64,000 nucleotides of DNA from the NCBI GenBank assembly GCA_903923395.1, contig CAIXXM010000124.1, positions 1 to 64,000 on the forward strand. The letters are read 5' to 3'. This DNA is from an uncultured Acidobacteriia bacterium. GTDB taxonomy: Bacteria > Acidobacteriota > Terriglobia > Bryobacterales > Bryobacteraceae. Both the position numbers and the translations under genes were made by a program. Under the pieces are notes generated by a model. It searched no databases and had not been told where the DNA came from. It was given only the letters and a program-made list of their open reading frames with translations. Every line of letters starts with the position of its first letter. Within the stretch, counting starts at the first letter, position 1. Shown piece by piece: positions 1-8,953 of this stretch.

Positions 1-341
1 CGAAGGCTCTGGTCGTCTTTCCCGGCGGCTTCGGGACCATGGACGAACTCTTCGAGATCCTGACCCTGGTGCAGACCCAGAAGTTGAAAAAGCACATCGA
101 GATCATCCTCTACGGCAGAAGTTTCTGGGAGGAGATCCTGAACTTCAAGGCTTTTGTGAAACACGGGATGATCGCGGAGAAGGACCTCGAGTTATTCCAC
201 TTCGCCGATACCCCGGCCGAAGCTCTCGGAATCTTGCAGGGCCGGCTCTCGCACGATACTGCAACGGGCGGCGCGGAGGCTCCGGCAATCTCTCAGACCT
301 TCACTCCGGGCGAAAATACTCCCGCTGATCGTTTACCCTGA
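1..341 (+). CDS. LOG-family protein (lysine decarboxylase-like Rossmann fold), C-terminal part
   Basis: The open frame already runs at base 3, so the gene starts before the window. The visible part opens with VVFPGGFGTMDELFE, which is the PGGxGTxxE signature of LOG proteins (cytokinin riboside 5'-monophosphate phosphoribohydrolase family, TIGR00730). This motif binds the nucleotide phosphate and carries the catalytic glutamate. About 110 residues are visible and the last 30 look like a disordered tail. The exact substrate cannot be told from this part, since bacterial LOG proteins are often annotated only by fold. The next gene follows after one base, so the two may be cotranscribed. Confidence 0.85.
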   Translation, partial: KALVVFPGGFGTMDELFEILTLVQTQKLKKHIEIILYGRSFWEEILNFKAFVKHGMIAEKDLELFHFADTPAEALGILQGRLSHDTATGGAEAPAISQTFTPGENTPADRLP

Positions 342-342
342 A

Positions 343-2280
343 GTGTTGAAACAAGTGCTCGCAAACCTGAAATCGAAGCTGTCGCTGGGCTACGTATTCG
401 CTGCGCTGCTCGTGTTGGATCTGGTGCTGCAACTGACCCCGGCAGGCAAAGCCACGGGGCTTCTCAGCCTTGCTGTAATTGTGATCGGGATGGTGCTTGG
501 CTTCCGCGCCATCCGGTATGCCCTGCGCCAGACCATTTGGAGGCTGCGCAACCGGCTCTACGTCACCTATATCTTCATCGGCGTCGTGCCTGTGGTGCTG
601 GTCGCCCTGCTGGCGCTCGCGGCGACTTACATGCTGGTGGGCCAGGTCGCTGTCTACCTGGTGAGTTCGGAACTGGAGCGCAGTGCCCAACTGCTGAGCA
701 ACCCGGTGGAAGTCATCTCGCAAAGTGACCCCGAGCAACTCGAAGATACCGTCAACCAGATTGCGCCGGTGGTGCAGTCCCGCGTATCGAAGTTCGAAGT
801 GCTGGTGCGCGGCAAGAAGACCTTCCGTTTTCCCGCCGACAGTACACTCGAAGATCATCCGGGCCTCGATAACTACACCGGCTTTGTCCGCTCGAACAAG
901 CAAATCTATTTGTGGTGCAGCCGCACGACTCCCAAAGGCACGCGCATCGTCCTGGCTGCGCCACTGACCATGCGGTTGCTGGAGCGTCTGGTGCCTGCCG
1001 TCGGCACGGTCATGCTCACTGACACCGAAGGACAGTCCGACAGCAAGGGCTTCGCCAAAACAAAGAAGAGTGGACCAGTTGCGATGAAGGTCCAGGGAGA
1101 GGATGTCGAATTCCGCCCGCATCCCATTGGCAAGTTACCCGAGCCTTACAATCCGCTCGATCTACAGGTGACATGGTTCAATCCCCTCTCCGTCAAGCCC
1201 GAGAGCGGCGTGGCGGGGTTAATTGTGGACACCCGTCCTTCCGCCGTCCTGAGCGCGGTGTTCGGTGTTCACTTTGACACCGAGCAGATTGCCTTCCTGA
1301 TCTTTATCGTGATCGCCTCCATGTTGTTAATGACGGAAATTTTCTCGCTGGTGATCGGGATCTCCCTGACGCGTACCATTACCGGAGCCGTTCATGAACT
1401 TTACGAAGGCACGCAGAAGGTCGCCAAAGGGGACTTCAGTTACCGCATTCCCGTCAAGGGCAAAGATCAGTTGGCGGAGTTGAACACGTCGTTCAACAAC
1501 ATGAGCGCGCAGATTGAGCAACTGGTGGTCATCGCCAAAGAGAAGGAGCGGATGGAATCGGAACTGGCGATTGCTCGGGAAGTCCAGAACCAGCTCTTTC
1601 CCCGCTCTGCCCCGGTCATGAAGGCCGTCCGGTTGACAGGCGTTTGTCACCCCGCCCGTTCCGTCTCGGGGGATTATTATGACTATCTCAAGCTGCCGGA
1701 AGGAAATCTGGCCTTCGCCATTGGAGACGTCGCGGGAAAAGGAATATCGGCAGCGCTGTTGATGGCCTCCATCCAGTCCATCATGCGGACACAACTGGCC
1801 TCGGGTGACGGCCATTCCACCTGCAAAGTGGTCGCACAGTTAAACAAGCAGCTATACGCGAACACGTCGGCGGAGAAGTATGCGACATTCTTCTTTGGCA
1901 TTTTCGATGAGAGCGGCCGGAAACTCACGTATACCAATGCCGGGCATCTTCCACCGCTGCTGCTGCATGCCGGAGAAGTTACTCCCCTGGAAGTTACGGG
2001 CACCGTAGTCGGTGCCTTCCCCATGCTGACTTATGGAGAGCAAACCGTCGAGTTATTACCGGGTGACTTACTGGTCAGTTATACGGATGGCATCACGGAG
2101 CCGGAAAATGCATACGGCGAAGAATTCGGTGAACAACGCCTGGCAGAAACGATCTTGAAACACCAGGACCTGGAAGCAAAGGAGATCGCGGAGAAGATTA
2201 TCGAGGCCGTGATGCAGTGGAGCAACGCCCCGGAGTTACCGGATGATATGACCATCGTGATCGCGCAGGGGCTGGCATGA
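343..2280 (+). CDS. Membrane-bound SpoIIE/RsbU-type PP2C serine phosphatase with HAMP domain
   Basis: This is a 645-residue protein with a GTG start one base after the upstream stop. Two hydrophobic stretches lie in the first 105 residues, followed by an extracytoplasmic sensor-like region, another membrane segment near 310-335, a HAMP linker near 340-395 and a coiled region. The C-terminal PP2C domain has the metal-binding motifs GDVAGKG (461-467), TDG (about 581-583) and DD (634-635), all intact. Members of this family dephosphorylate anti-sigma-factor antagonists in partner-switching pathways. No antagonist or anti-sigma gene is next to it, so the partner is unknown. The stop overlaps the nnrDE start in an ATGA. 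Confidence 0.9.
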   Translation: MLKQVLANLKSKLSLGYVFAALLVLDLVLQLTPAGKATGLLSLAVIVIGMVLGFRAIRYALRQTIWRLRNRLYVTYIFIGVVPVVLVALLALAATYMLVGQVAVYLVSSELERSAQLLSNPVEVISQSDPEQLEDTVNQIAPVVQSRVSKFEVLVRGKKTFRFPADSTLEDHPGLDNYTGFVRSNKQIYLWCSRTTPKGTRIVLAAPLTMRLLERLVPAVGTVMLTDTEGQSDSKGFAKTKKSGPVAMKVQGEDVEFRPHPIGKLPEPYNPLDLQVTWFNPLSVKPESGVAGLIVDTRPSAVLSAVFGVHFDTEQIAFLIFIVIASMLLMTEIFSLVIGISLTRTITGAVHELYEGTQKVAKGDFSYRIPVKGKDQLAELNTSFNNMSAQIEQLVVIAKEKERMESELAIAREVQNQLFPRSAPVMKAVRLTGVCHPARSVSGDYYDYLKLPEGNLAFAIGDVAGKGISAALLMASIQSIMRTQLASGDGHSTCKVVAQLNKQLYANTSAEKYATFFFGIFDESGRKLTYTNAGHLPPLLLHAGEVTPLEVTGTVVGAFPMLTYGEQTVELLPGDLLVSYTDGITEPENAYGEEFGEQRLAETILKHQDLEAKEIAEKIIEAVMQWSNAPELPDDMTIVIAQGLA

Positions 2281-3818
2281 TACTGCCCCGCAAAGTACTC
2301 ACGCCAGAGCAGATGCGGAAAGTGGATGCCGCCACGGTGGAGGCAGGCATTCCCGGCATCATCCTGATGGAGAACGCCGCCCACCGGGCACTCGAGTATC
2401 TGGAGGAATGTTTCGGCCCTTTGCATCGTCATCGGATCGCGGTCATTTGCGGGAAAGGAAACAACGGGGGAGATGGCCTTGCCCTGGCACGGCTGTTACA
2501 TGTGCTGCACCAGCCACTGAGCCTGCGCACGGCATTGATCGCCCCGCCTTCGGGCGACGCAGCCCTCGCGCTGGCAATGTTCCATGCGGCAGGTCTGTCG
2601 CACACGGATTCCGTGGAAGAAGCTTTGGCCGGCGCAACTCTGATTGTGGACGCCATCTTAGGCACCGGGCTTCGCGGTCCGGCGGAAGGTGCCGCACTGG
2701 CCGCAATTGAAGCCGTGAACCGCGCGGAAGCCAAAGTATTCTCCATCGATATTCCCTCCGGACTCTCCGGCAGTTCCGGGAATATCCCCGGAGCTTTGAT
2801 TCGCGCCGATGCAACGGTCACCTTTACCGCCCCCAAGGTTTGCCACGTGATTGCTCCCGCCTGCGACAACATGGGAGCACTGCGAATCTCGCCCATCGGT
2901 TCGCCGGAAGCACTCTATGACGACGCACTGCTGGGGTTGGTGACTCCCGAATGCATTGCCACGCTCTTCGCCCCCCGCCAGAAGGAATCAAACAAAGGCC
3001 GGTACGGACACGTTCTGGTGGTCGCTGGTGCGCGTGGCAAGAGCGGTGCTGCTGCTATGGCCGGCATGGCAGCACTCCGTGCGGGCGCGGGATTGGTCAC
3101 CGTGGCCTGCCCGGCCTCCGCCCTCGATGCCATTGCAGCCTTCGCGCCGGAGTTGATGACCGAACCGCTGCCGGAGACCCCGGATGGCGTTCTCTCTGAC
3201 GCCGCTTTCGCCCGCATTGAGGAACTGGCCTTCATCCGCAGCCTCATTGCCATCGGACCCGGACTCGGTACCGGCGACGGGGCACGCAAGACCGTAGCGC
3301 AGCTCTTTGCCTCCGTCCGGAAACCGATGGTTCTGGATGCGGACGCCCTCAATTGCCTGGCGATGTCGGAATGGCCCGGCAAAGTGCGTTATCCCCGGAT
3401 CCTGACGCCGCATCCTGGCGAAATGAGCCGCCTGACGGGGTTATCTGTTGCGGAAATCCAAGCGGATCGCCTGAATACAGCCCAGGAATTCGCCCGCAAA
3501 CGGAACGTCACCCTGGTGTTGAAAGGCCACCGAACCCTCACCGCGTTTCCCGACGGGCGGCTTTGGGTGAATCCCTCCGGCTCGCCCGCGATGTCGACGG
3601 CTGGAACCGGTGACATTCTCACCGGACTCACCGCCGGCCTGTTGGCCCAGTTCCCGGAGCAAACTGATCTCGCGGTGGCCGCGGCAGTCTACTGGCACGG
3701 CCTGGCTGGCGAACTGGCGGCAAACAAGCTTTCCGAACAAACCGTCATTGCGACCGATTTATTGCATTCACTGAGCGAGGCATCCCGTGTCATCACGAAC
3801 GTTTCATACCGCGGATGA
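2277..3818 (+). CDS. nnrDE: Bifunctional NAD(P)HX epimerase / ADP-dependent NAD(P)HX dehydratase
   Basis: The 513-residue length and order fit the fused NAD(P)H-hydrate repair enzyme. The N-terminal YjeF_N epimerase domain (about 1-215) has the GKGNNGGDGLALAR nucleotide-binding motif. The C-terminal ribokinase-like dehydratase domain (about 230-505) has HPGEMSRLTG and the GTGDILTGLTAG motif. The enzyme repairs damaged, hydrated NADH and NADPH in the cytoplasm. The ATG start overlaps the previous stop by four bases, and the end overlaps tsaE by 32 bases. The nnrDE-tsaE order is common in bacteria, which supports both calls. Confidence 0.95.
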   Translation: MILPRKVLTPEQMRKVDAATVEAGIPGIILMENAAHRALEYLEECFGPLHRHRIAVICGKGNNGGDGLALARLLHVLHQPLSLRTALIAPPSGDAALALAMFHAAGLSHTDSVEEALAGATLIVDAILGTGLRGPAEGAALAAIEAVNRAEAKVFSIDIPSGLSGSSGNIPGALIRADATVTFTAPKVCHVIAPACDNMGALRISPIGSPEALYDDALLGLVTPECIATLFAPRQKESNKGRYGHVLVVAGARGKSGAAAMAGMAALRAGAGLVTVACPASALDAIAAFAPELMTEPLPETPDGVLSDAAFARIEELAFIRSLIAIGPGLGTGDGARKTVAQLFASVRKPMVLDADALNCLAMSEWPGKVRYPRILTPHPGEMSRLTGLSVAEIQADRLNTAQEFARKRNVTLVLKGHRTLTAFPDGRLWVNPSGSPAMSTAGTGDILTGLTAGLLAQFPEQTDLAVAAAVYWHGLAGELAANKLSEQTVIATDLLHSLSEASRVITNVSYRG

Positions 3819-4218
3819 AGAAGCCACCATCGCTCTGGGGCGCGAACTGAGCCGTGAACTGCAGGGTGCCGTGCTGCTGATTGGCGACCTCGGCGCAGGA
3901 AAGACCACGCTGACCAAGGGCATTGTCGAAGGCCGGGGTGCCGCCACCATGCATGAGGTCTCCAGCCCCACGTTTACGCTGGTTCACCAATACGGGGACA
4001 AAGACCCGGTCTTCCACATCGATCTCTACAGATTGGACGAAGAACACGAAGTCGAAACCCTGGGACTCGATGATCTATTCGCGGGCAAATCACTGGTGTT
4101 GCTGGAATGGGCAGAACGCTTCCCCGCCCTTTTACCAGCGCGTCGGACAGAGATTCGCATCGAACCAAACGAAGACGAATCACGCACCATCACCCTCACC
4201 AACATCGAACCGCGATAA
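3787..4218 (+). CDS. tsaE: tRNA threonylcarbamoyladenosine biosynthesis ATPase TsaE
   Basis: This 143-residue protein has the usual length of TsaE. The Walker A motif GDLGAGKTT sits at 33-41, followed by SSPTFTLVHQY and HIDLYRL, which are typical TsaE stretches, and by LLEWAERFP. TsaE is the ATPase that drives the TsaB-TsaD complex in making t6A at position 37 of ANN-decoding tRNAs. The start is GTG, placed inside the end of nnrDE, so translation is probably coupled. The tsaB and tsaD genes are not in this window. Confidence 0.95.
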   Translation: MSSRTFHTADEEATIALGRELSRELQGAVLLIGDLGAGKTTLTKGIVEGRGAATMHEVSSPTFTLVHQYGDKDPVFHIDLYRLDEEHEVETLGLDDLFAGKSLVLLEWAERFPALLPARRTEIRIEPNEDESRTITLTNIEPR

Positions 4219-4228
4219 TCGTGAATGC

Positions 4229-4723
4229 ATGGCGAAAGTTGAACTGCAACACCCCGCGATTCACCACTTGATGATCACCCCGGACATTGTTCAGGACCTG
4301 CTCGAAGGTCTGGAGGACAAGGACGCCTATCTGAAGCCGGAGCCGGGCGAAGCCTCGCTGGCGGAATTTCTGGAATATCTGTCCCATGTGGAAGAACACC
4401 AGTTCCGGCAATGGATCGACGCGATCATGGCCGGAAACAATCCGCAACTGCCCGCCTATGACCGGGATGGCTTTTTCGCGGCAGGAACGTATTCCGGCAG
4501 AGACGCCGAAGAATCCATGGCGCACTGGACGGAACGCCGTGATGACAATGTCGAGTTTCTTGAGAATCTGAGCCAACCGGATCTTGCCAGGACGGCAGTG
4601 CACCCCGCACACGGCCCGGTCACTCTCGACCACATCCTCCGCGAATGGGCAGCGCATGATCTGGCTTCCATTCAGCGGATCGCAGGCTATGCGTCCGATT
4701 ACCTGTACGCGCAACCGGAATAA
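4229..4723 (+). CDS. DinB-family cytoplasmic protein
   Basis: The 164-residue protein has the pattern of a DinB four-helix bundle: a histidine in the early helix (LSHVEEHQFRQW) and a second pair near the end (LDHILREWAAHDL), which in this family bind a divalent metal. It has no signal peptide. DinB relatives include mycothiol- or bacillithiol-dependent transferases, but the substrate here is unknown. I chose the ATG eleven bases after the tsaE stop; a longer frame to the left only shadows tsaE. It is followed ten bases later by a second DinB-fold gene, so the two form a tandem pair. Confidence 0.8.
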   Translation: MAKVELQHPAIHHLMITPDIVQDLLEGLEDKDAYLKPEPGEASLAEFLEYLSHVEEHQFRQWIDAIMAGNNPQLPAYDRDGFFAAGTYSGRDAEESMAHWTERRDDNVEFLENLSQPDLARTAVHPAHGPVTLDHILREWAAHDLASIQRIAGYASDYLYAQPE

Positions 4724-4733
4724 GATAGAGGCA

Positions 4734-5342
4734 ATGAAGACCACTGTTCTGCTTCTGACAGCCGCCCTGTTGACCGCGGCTCCCATCGCCCAGGGTGACC
4801 GCGACCGTATTCTGAGTGAACTGCACGCCTCCCGCAAGATGTTCCTCGATTCCATTGCAGGCGTTTCACCGGCGCAGTGGGTCTACAAAGCTGCGCCGGA
4901 TCGCTGGTCGATTCAGGAGACAGCCGAACACATTGCGGCAGCGGAGCCCTTTCTGCGCGGTTTGATCACCGAACAGATCATGAAGAGCCCCGCAAATCCA
5001 GACCTGGCCGCCCAACGCAAACCCGGCAATGCGGCAGGCAATGAAGCCGTCCTCAAGGCACTGTTGGACCGCAGCAAGAAAGCCACCGCACCGGAGCCGA
5101 TTCAGCCGAAGAAGGTGTACAACACCACAGCGGACGCTGCAGGTGCTTTCAACAAAGAGCGCGACAAGACCCTCGACTACATCCGCACCACGCAGGATGA
5201 TCTCCGTGTGCACTTCTTCAAAGGACCTACCGGCGACGATCTCGATGCTGTCCAGTGGATGATGCTGCTGGCCGGACACACCGAACGGCACACCCTGCAA
5301 ATTCTTGAGGTCAAGCAAAGCCCCGGTTATCCAGCGAGGTAA
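4734..5342 (+). CDS. Secreted DinB-superfamily protein
   Basis: The 202-residue product begins with a short cationic and hydrophobic signal peptide ending near Ala-Gln-Gly at about residue 21. The rest matches the DinB_2 type of helical bundle: DRWSIQETAEHIAAAE holds the first metal-ligand histidine, and LAGHTERHTLQI holds the second pair. Exported DinB-like proteins are frequent in Acidobacteriota and have no firmly known function. The neighbouring cytoplasmic DinB-family gene suggests an old duplication, although the two sequences are now far apart. The start is the ATG with AGAGG shortly upstream. Confidence 0.8.
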   Translation: MKTTVLLLTAALLTAAPIAQGDRDRILSELHASRKMFLDSIAGVSPAQWVYKAAPDRWSIQETAEHIAAAEPFLRGLITEQIMKSPANPDLAAQRKPGNAAGNEAVLKALLDRSKKATAPEPIQPKKVYNTTADAAGAFNKERDKTLDYIRTTQDDLRVHFFKGPTGDDLDAVQWMMLLAGHTERHTLQILEVKQSPGYPAR

Positions 5343-7061
5343 TCACTTCCTGGTCACCACCAAGGTAGTCCAGGCACTGGCACCGGTCGAATCAGTCGCA
5401 CGCACAACGAAGGTATTGGTGCCCGTATAGAGTGGCAAGCTCGGCGCTGACCAGGCATTCGAACCGGAAGCCACGCCCGAGAGTCCAATCGACGATTGCC
5501 AGTTCACAGCAAGATTGCCGCTGCCACCCGAAGCTATGCCTGCGAGAGATATCGTCGAAGCAGACGTCGAGATCGTATTGCCAGCCGGTGACTGTATCTT
5601 GACGGATATGGGTGCGGCAGTTGGTGGCGGCACCGTTGGTTGTTGCACTGGTGCAGGGACCTGATAGACCGCCGGAATAGAAACCGTAGCGGAGTTGTGC
5701 GCAGCATCCATGGCATTCACGGTAATCGTATTGGTTCCGGCGACCAGCGGGATTCCTGTGACGGTCCATTGCCCTGCGACAGCGCCGGGCATAGCCCCGG
5801 AATTCCCATGGTCCGTTTGCCAGGAAAGACTCACGGGCATCTGCCCACCTGAAATAGCGCCAGAAAGGGTAGTAGCCGGCTTCGCCGTCGTCGCGGGAAG
5901 CGGGTTCAGTGACAGAGTAAGCGGCTCGATTGAAAGAACGGGCACCGGGGGCGTCCCCGTGACAGCAACCGGGGAACCATACAGTTGCTGCACGGCACCG
6001 ATATCGTTGGTACTCAATTGTGCGCCACTTCGGTAATACGGATACATGACGTCGCCCGGGTTATCAGAATGGCCCAGCCCCAGTGCATGCCCGGCTTCAT
6101 GCAGGGCCACCGAGTAGATATCGATATCTCCCCCGATATGCCAGTTCTCCGCCGCATCAAAATGCATGTCCCCGGCAACCGGCTCTGGATTTACCGGCAC
6201 CGGGTAGAACGTATGCGCCAGAACACCGCCCGGGCCGTCGAACGCAAAGGGATCACCATGCGCCCCCGCAGCGAAGAGGATCGTGATCGTGTGCGTCTGG
6301 GCAGCACTCGCGGCCTGCTGAAAAGTAATGTTGGTGTGCTTGGCCCACTCATTCAGCGCCCGCAGAATCTCACTCTGAACCTGCAACGCTGGAACCTTCA
6401 GCGTGAGATCTGCCCAAAAGTAGTTCAAGTGAGCGATCTGATCACTGCCCAGATCCCAGCCATGCACAATATTCGAATACTGCGCCACTGCTCCAGCCTG
6501 TGTGAGCATTCCCACGCAGGGGCGCATCGTCGCATCTGAAAGCAAGTTCATGTCCGCCGGGAAAACATAAGCCACCTCATCGTGAGCGGCCAGTGCAGTT
6601 AGTTCTTGATACGTCCCGAACGCCAGCACATGTGAGGCCTTCAACCGCGCCAGTCGCAGGAAAGCGAAACCCTCCGCCGCGCCAACAGAATCCTGCACAG
6701 CAGCACTCACATCGTCGTGGAACTCCACCACGGCCCCATTCCAAGCTTCCAAAGACAACCCGGCACTGATCTTCTGCGCCACCGGCATCACACCGGATGC
6801 CTGCACGCCAGCAGGAACTATAAACCCATCCGGAGCCAGAATCATGACGCTGTTATCGGGAACCGCTGCAACCACCCGCCCTCCGCCCTGCGTGATCGCA
6901 GCCAAATCCTGCGGATTCAGCGGATGATCAAACTGGAGCAACAGGTGCTGCCGTCCGGACGGAGCCGCCACCATCTTCCCCGGCACCTTCAGATGCAGTT
7001 CCTGGGCGAACACTCCGGTCACAAGGAAGATGAAAAAGCACCACAGGCGCAATACAGTCAC
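5343..7061 (-). CDS. Secreted matrixin-family metalloprotease with C-terminal Ig-like repeats
   Basis: The 572-residue protein has a signal peptide (cleavage near residue 20), a propeptide-like region, and a catalytic domain with HEAGHALGLGH at 321-331, the metzincin zinc site, followed by the Met-turn Met339 in DVMYP. Behind it are about two serine/threonine-rich immunoglobulin-like repeats starting near 400 and 490, each with a NTITVNAMDAA or NTFVVRATDS strand, which may anchor or bind polymers. Just before the catalytic domain is RPCVG (Cys182), where matrix metalloproteases carry their cysteine switch; whether it works as one is open. The start is GTG with no clear ribosome site. The gene is convergent with the DinB pair. 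Confidence 0.85.
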   Translation of the reverse strand: MTVLRLWCFFIFLVTGVFAQELHLKVPGKMVAAPSGRQHLLLQFDHPLNPQDLAAITQGGGRVVAAVPDNSVMILAPDGFIVPAGVQASGVMPVAQKISAGLSLEAWNGAVVEFHDDVSAAVQDSVGAAEGFAFLRLARLKASHVLAFGTYQELTALAAHDEVAYVFPADMNLLSDATMRPCVGMLTQAGAVAQYSNIVHGWDLGSDQIAHLNYFWADLTLKVPALQVQSEILRALNEWAKHTNITFQQAASAAQTHTITILFAAGAHGDPFAFDGPGGVLAHTFYPVPVNPEPVAGDMHFDAAENWHIGGDIDIYSVALHEAGHALGLGHSDNPGDVMYPYYRSGAQLSTNDIGAVQQLYGSPVAVTGTPPVPVLSIEPLTLSLNPLPATTAKPATTLSGAISGGQMPVSLSWQTDHGNSGAMPGAVAGQWTVTGIPLVAGTNTITVNAMDAAHNSATVSIPAVYQVPAPVQQPTVPPPTAAPISVKIQSPAGNTISTSASTISLAGIASGGSGNLAVNWQSSIGLSGVASGSNAWSAPSLPLYTGTNTFVVRATDSTGASAWTTLVVTRK

Positions 7062-7122
7062 GAATATCTATCGGCAGGGACAGCTTCCACCTTTAGCCCC
7101 GGTGCCATCATCAAAGAGTTAA

Positions 7123-7920
7123 ATGATCCAATCTTCCCAACCTGGCCGTGCCTGCGCGTTGACGATTGCAGGCTCAGATCCCTCCGGCGGCGCGGGCATG
7201 CAAGCCGATTTGAAGACCTTCCACCAGTTCGGCGTCTACGGCATGGCCGCCGTCACCCTGCTGACCGTACAAAATACGCAACGGGTCTCGCGCGTGGAGA
7301 TCCTCTCCCCCGAACTCATCACCGGGCAGATCGCTGCCGTACTCGAAGACATTCCGCCCCACGCGGTCAAGACCGGCGCGCTCGGAAACAGCGCCGTCAT
7401 TGAGGCCGTGGCGCAGTTCCACTTCCCCTGCCCTCTGGTGGTCGATCCCGTCATGATCAGTAAACATGGCGCGCCGCTCATCGGCACCGAAGCGCGCAGC
7501 GCATTGATCACCCACCTGCTGCCGAAGACTGCACTCCTCACGCCCAATCTGCATGAAGCCGAAGTGTTGGCTGGCATCGAAGTCACCAACCTCCCCCAGA
7601 TGCAGGAGGCCGCACTCCGCATTGCTGATCTCGGTGCCGCGTCCGTGCTGATCAAGGGTGGGCACCTCGAAGGGGATGCACTCGATCTGCTTTACCACCA
7701 GGGCGGCTTCCACTGCTTCACCGCCCCGCGCCACAACACGGCCCACACCCACGGCACCGGCTGTACCTATTCGGCGGCAATCACGGCGCTGCTCGCGTCA
7801 GGTGAGCAACTCACCGACGCGATAAGTGTGGCCAAGGCCTTTATTTCCAACGCGATCGAATCCAATCCTGGCCTCGGGCACGGGCATGGGCCAGTGAATC
7901 ACTGGGCCAATCCGGTATAA
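7123..7920 (+). CDS. thiD: Hydroxymethylpyrimidine / phosphomethylpyrimidine kinase
   Basis: The 265-residue protein shows the full ThiD pattern: AGSDPSGGAGMQADLKTF at the N-terminus for substrate binding, GALG near 85, VVDPVMISKHG, the TPNLHEAEVL stretch, and the anion-hole motif HGTGCTYSAAI near 210-220 with its catalytic cysteine. It phosphorylates 4-amino-5-hydroxymethyl-2-methylpyrimidine twice to the diphosphate in thiamine synthesis. No other thiamine gene is nearby and I see no TPP riboswitch in the 60 bases upstream. The small gene behind it starts eight bases after its stop and is probably cotranscribed. Confidence 0.95.
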   Translation: MIQSSQPGRACALTIAGSDPSGGAGMQADLKTFHQFGVYGMAAVTLLTVQNTQRVSRVEILSPELITGQIAAVLEDIPPHAVKTGALGNSAVIEAVAQFHFPCPLVVDPVMISKHGAPLIGTEARSALITHLLPKTALLTPNLHEAEVLAGIEVTNLPQMQEAALRIADLGAASVLIKGGHLEGDALDLLYHQGGFHCFTAPRHNTAHTHGTGCTYSAAITALLASGEQLTDAISVAKAFISNAIESNPGLGHGHGPVNHWANPV

Positions 7921-7927
7921 TCCCGGC

Positions 7928-8146
7928 ATGACCAAAGTGCAGCGGACTTTCCATCTTCAGCAGCAACCCGATGATGCAGTTCTTACACGCCTCGCGGCGG
8001 CCAACTCGACCTATGGCATCGAAAAAATCCGTTTGACCGCAGAGGGCCTGCTAGTGGAATTCGACGCCACCCGGTTGCGCGTTGCCGACGTGGAAGCCGT
8101 CCTGCAGCGTGCCGGTGTCGCGGTACTCGACCCAGCCGCGGTGTAA
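7928..8146 (+). CDS. Small HMA-like protein without a metal site, unknown function
   Basis: The 72-residue product has the beta-alpha-beta spacing of heavy-metal-associated (ferredoxin-like) domains: an FHLQ strand, a helix with VLTRLAA, GIEKIRL, then GLLVEFD and a DVEAVLQRAGV helix. The CxxC metal-binding pair of true HMA domains is missing, so metal transport is unlikely. It could be a regulatory or binding module. It sits directly behind thiD and ahead of a convergent gene. The coding call rests on frame quality and position; the fold call is an inference from pattern alone. Confidence 0.6.
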   Translation: MTKVQRTFHLQQQPDDAVLTRLAAANSTYGIEKIRLTAEGLLVEFDATRLRVADVEAVLQRAGVAVLDPAAV

Positions 8147-8150
8147 CCAG

Positions 8151-8178
8151 CGGACGGCGAGTCCGTTGTGCGCGGACT
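8151..8178. terminator. Hairpin between convergent genes, possible bidirectional terminator
   Basis: Three copies of CGGAC or its complement lie here. AGTCCG pairs with CGGACT across a seven-base loop, and CGGAC pairs with GTCCG across a five-base loop as the alternative fold. It lies between the ends of two convergent genes. There is no good T-run on either side, so intrinsic termination is uncertain. Confidence 0.35.
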
Positions 8179-8953
8179 AAAAAGCCAGCCCGATCCCTGC
8201 CAGCGCACCAACAATCAGCGCCCAGTCCAACAGACACCGGACCGCATTCCGGCTCATCCAGACTCCGGCGGCGTCCACCACCAGCATGAGTCCGCAGCCC
8301 AGCGCGGCACCCGTGCCGAACCGGGATAGCCTGACCGCAGACACCAGGGAGATACAGAAAAGCAGTAACCGAAGCGCTGAACCGGGCCGTTGTCCTGCTT
8401 CCCACGCGTCAATCATTCGCGTATTTCCCCAAACCGTGAGCACTGTCATCACGAAAGCCGGCCAGTTCCAGAACGGCAGCACAATCCCCGCCGCACAAAG
8501 CAGGCTCATAGCTGCGCCCTTGGGGTACTCACTGCGGGTCCGTACAACCAACAGGTAAATTCCGCAAGCGGCAGCCATGGCGAAACCGCGCAGAATGATC
8601 AGGTATGGCAGCCTGGGCAGCAGCGTGACCCCGCCAAGAATCAAGCCCGCCACCACCGCGACCAGCAACTGCTTCCGGTAGCGTGCGGCAAACAGATGGC
8701 GGGGCGTCATGGCGGACGCGCCATCCAGCACCCGGTCCAGCACATAAACAGCCCAGACACAAAGCGCCAGCGCCAGTGGAACGGCGGGAGGCAATTTCGC
8801 GTGCAGCGTACGCGCCAGCATCCATTGCCACGTGACAGCAAACGCAGGCGCATCCAGACTCAGCAGGTTTGGCCACAGCCAAGCAGGCGTTGTTGGCCCT
8901 TCTGATCGCGCCGCGGCCGGAGAAGAGGTCACCTCGGACCACCCATGCGCCAT
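8177..8953 (-). CDS. UbiA-like polytopic membrane protein
   Basis: The 258-residue protein has about seven or eight hydrophobic segments. Near residue 70-80 it carries YVLDRVLDG, resembling the first aspartate-rich motif of UbiA prenyltransferases, and further on NTRMIDAWEAG could stand in for the second. Both are weaker than in true UbiA enzymes, so the catalytic role is not established; members of this kind are usually annotated only as UbiA-like. Its start overlaps the end of the upstream MFS gene by 25 bases, suggesting coupled translation and perhaps a shared substrate. Confidence 0.6.
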   Translation of the reverse strand: MAHGWSEVTSSPAAARSEGPTTPAWLWPNLLSLDAPAFAVTWQWMLARTLHAKLPPAVPLALALCVWAVYVLDRVLDGASAMTPRHLFAARYRKQLLVAVVAGLILGGVTLLPRLPYLIILRGFAMAAACGIYLLVVRTRSEYPKGAAMSLLCAAGIVLPFWNWPAFVMTVLTVWGNTRMIDAWEAGQRPGSALRLLLFCISLVSAVRLSRFGTGAALGCGLMLVVDAAGVWMSRNAVRCLLDWALIVGALAGIGLAF

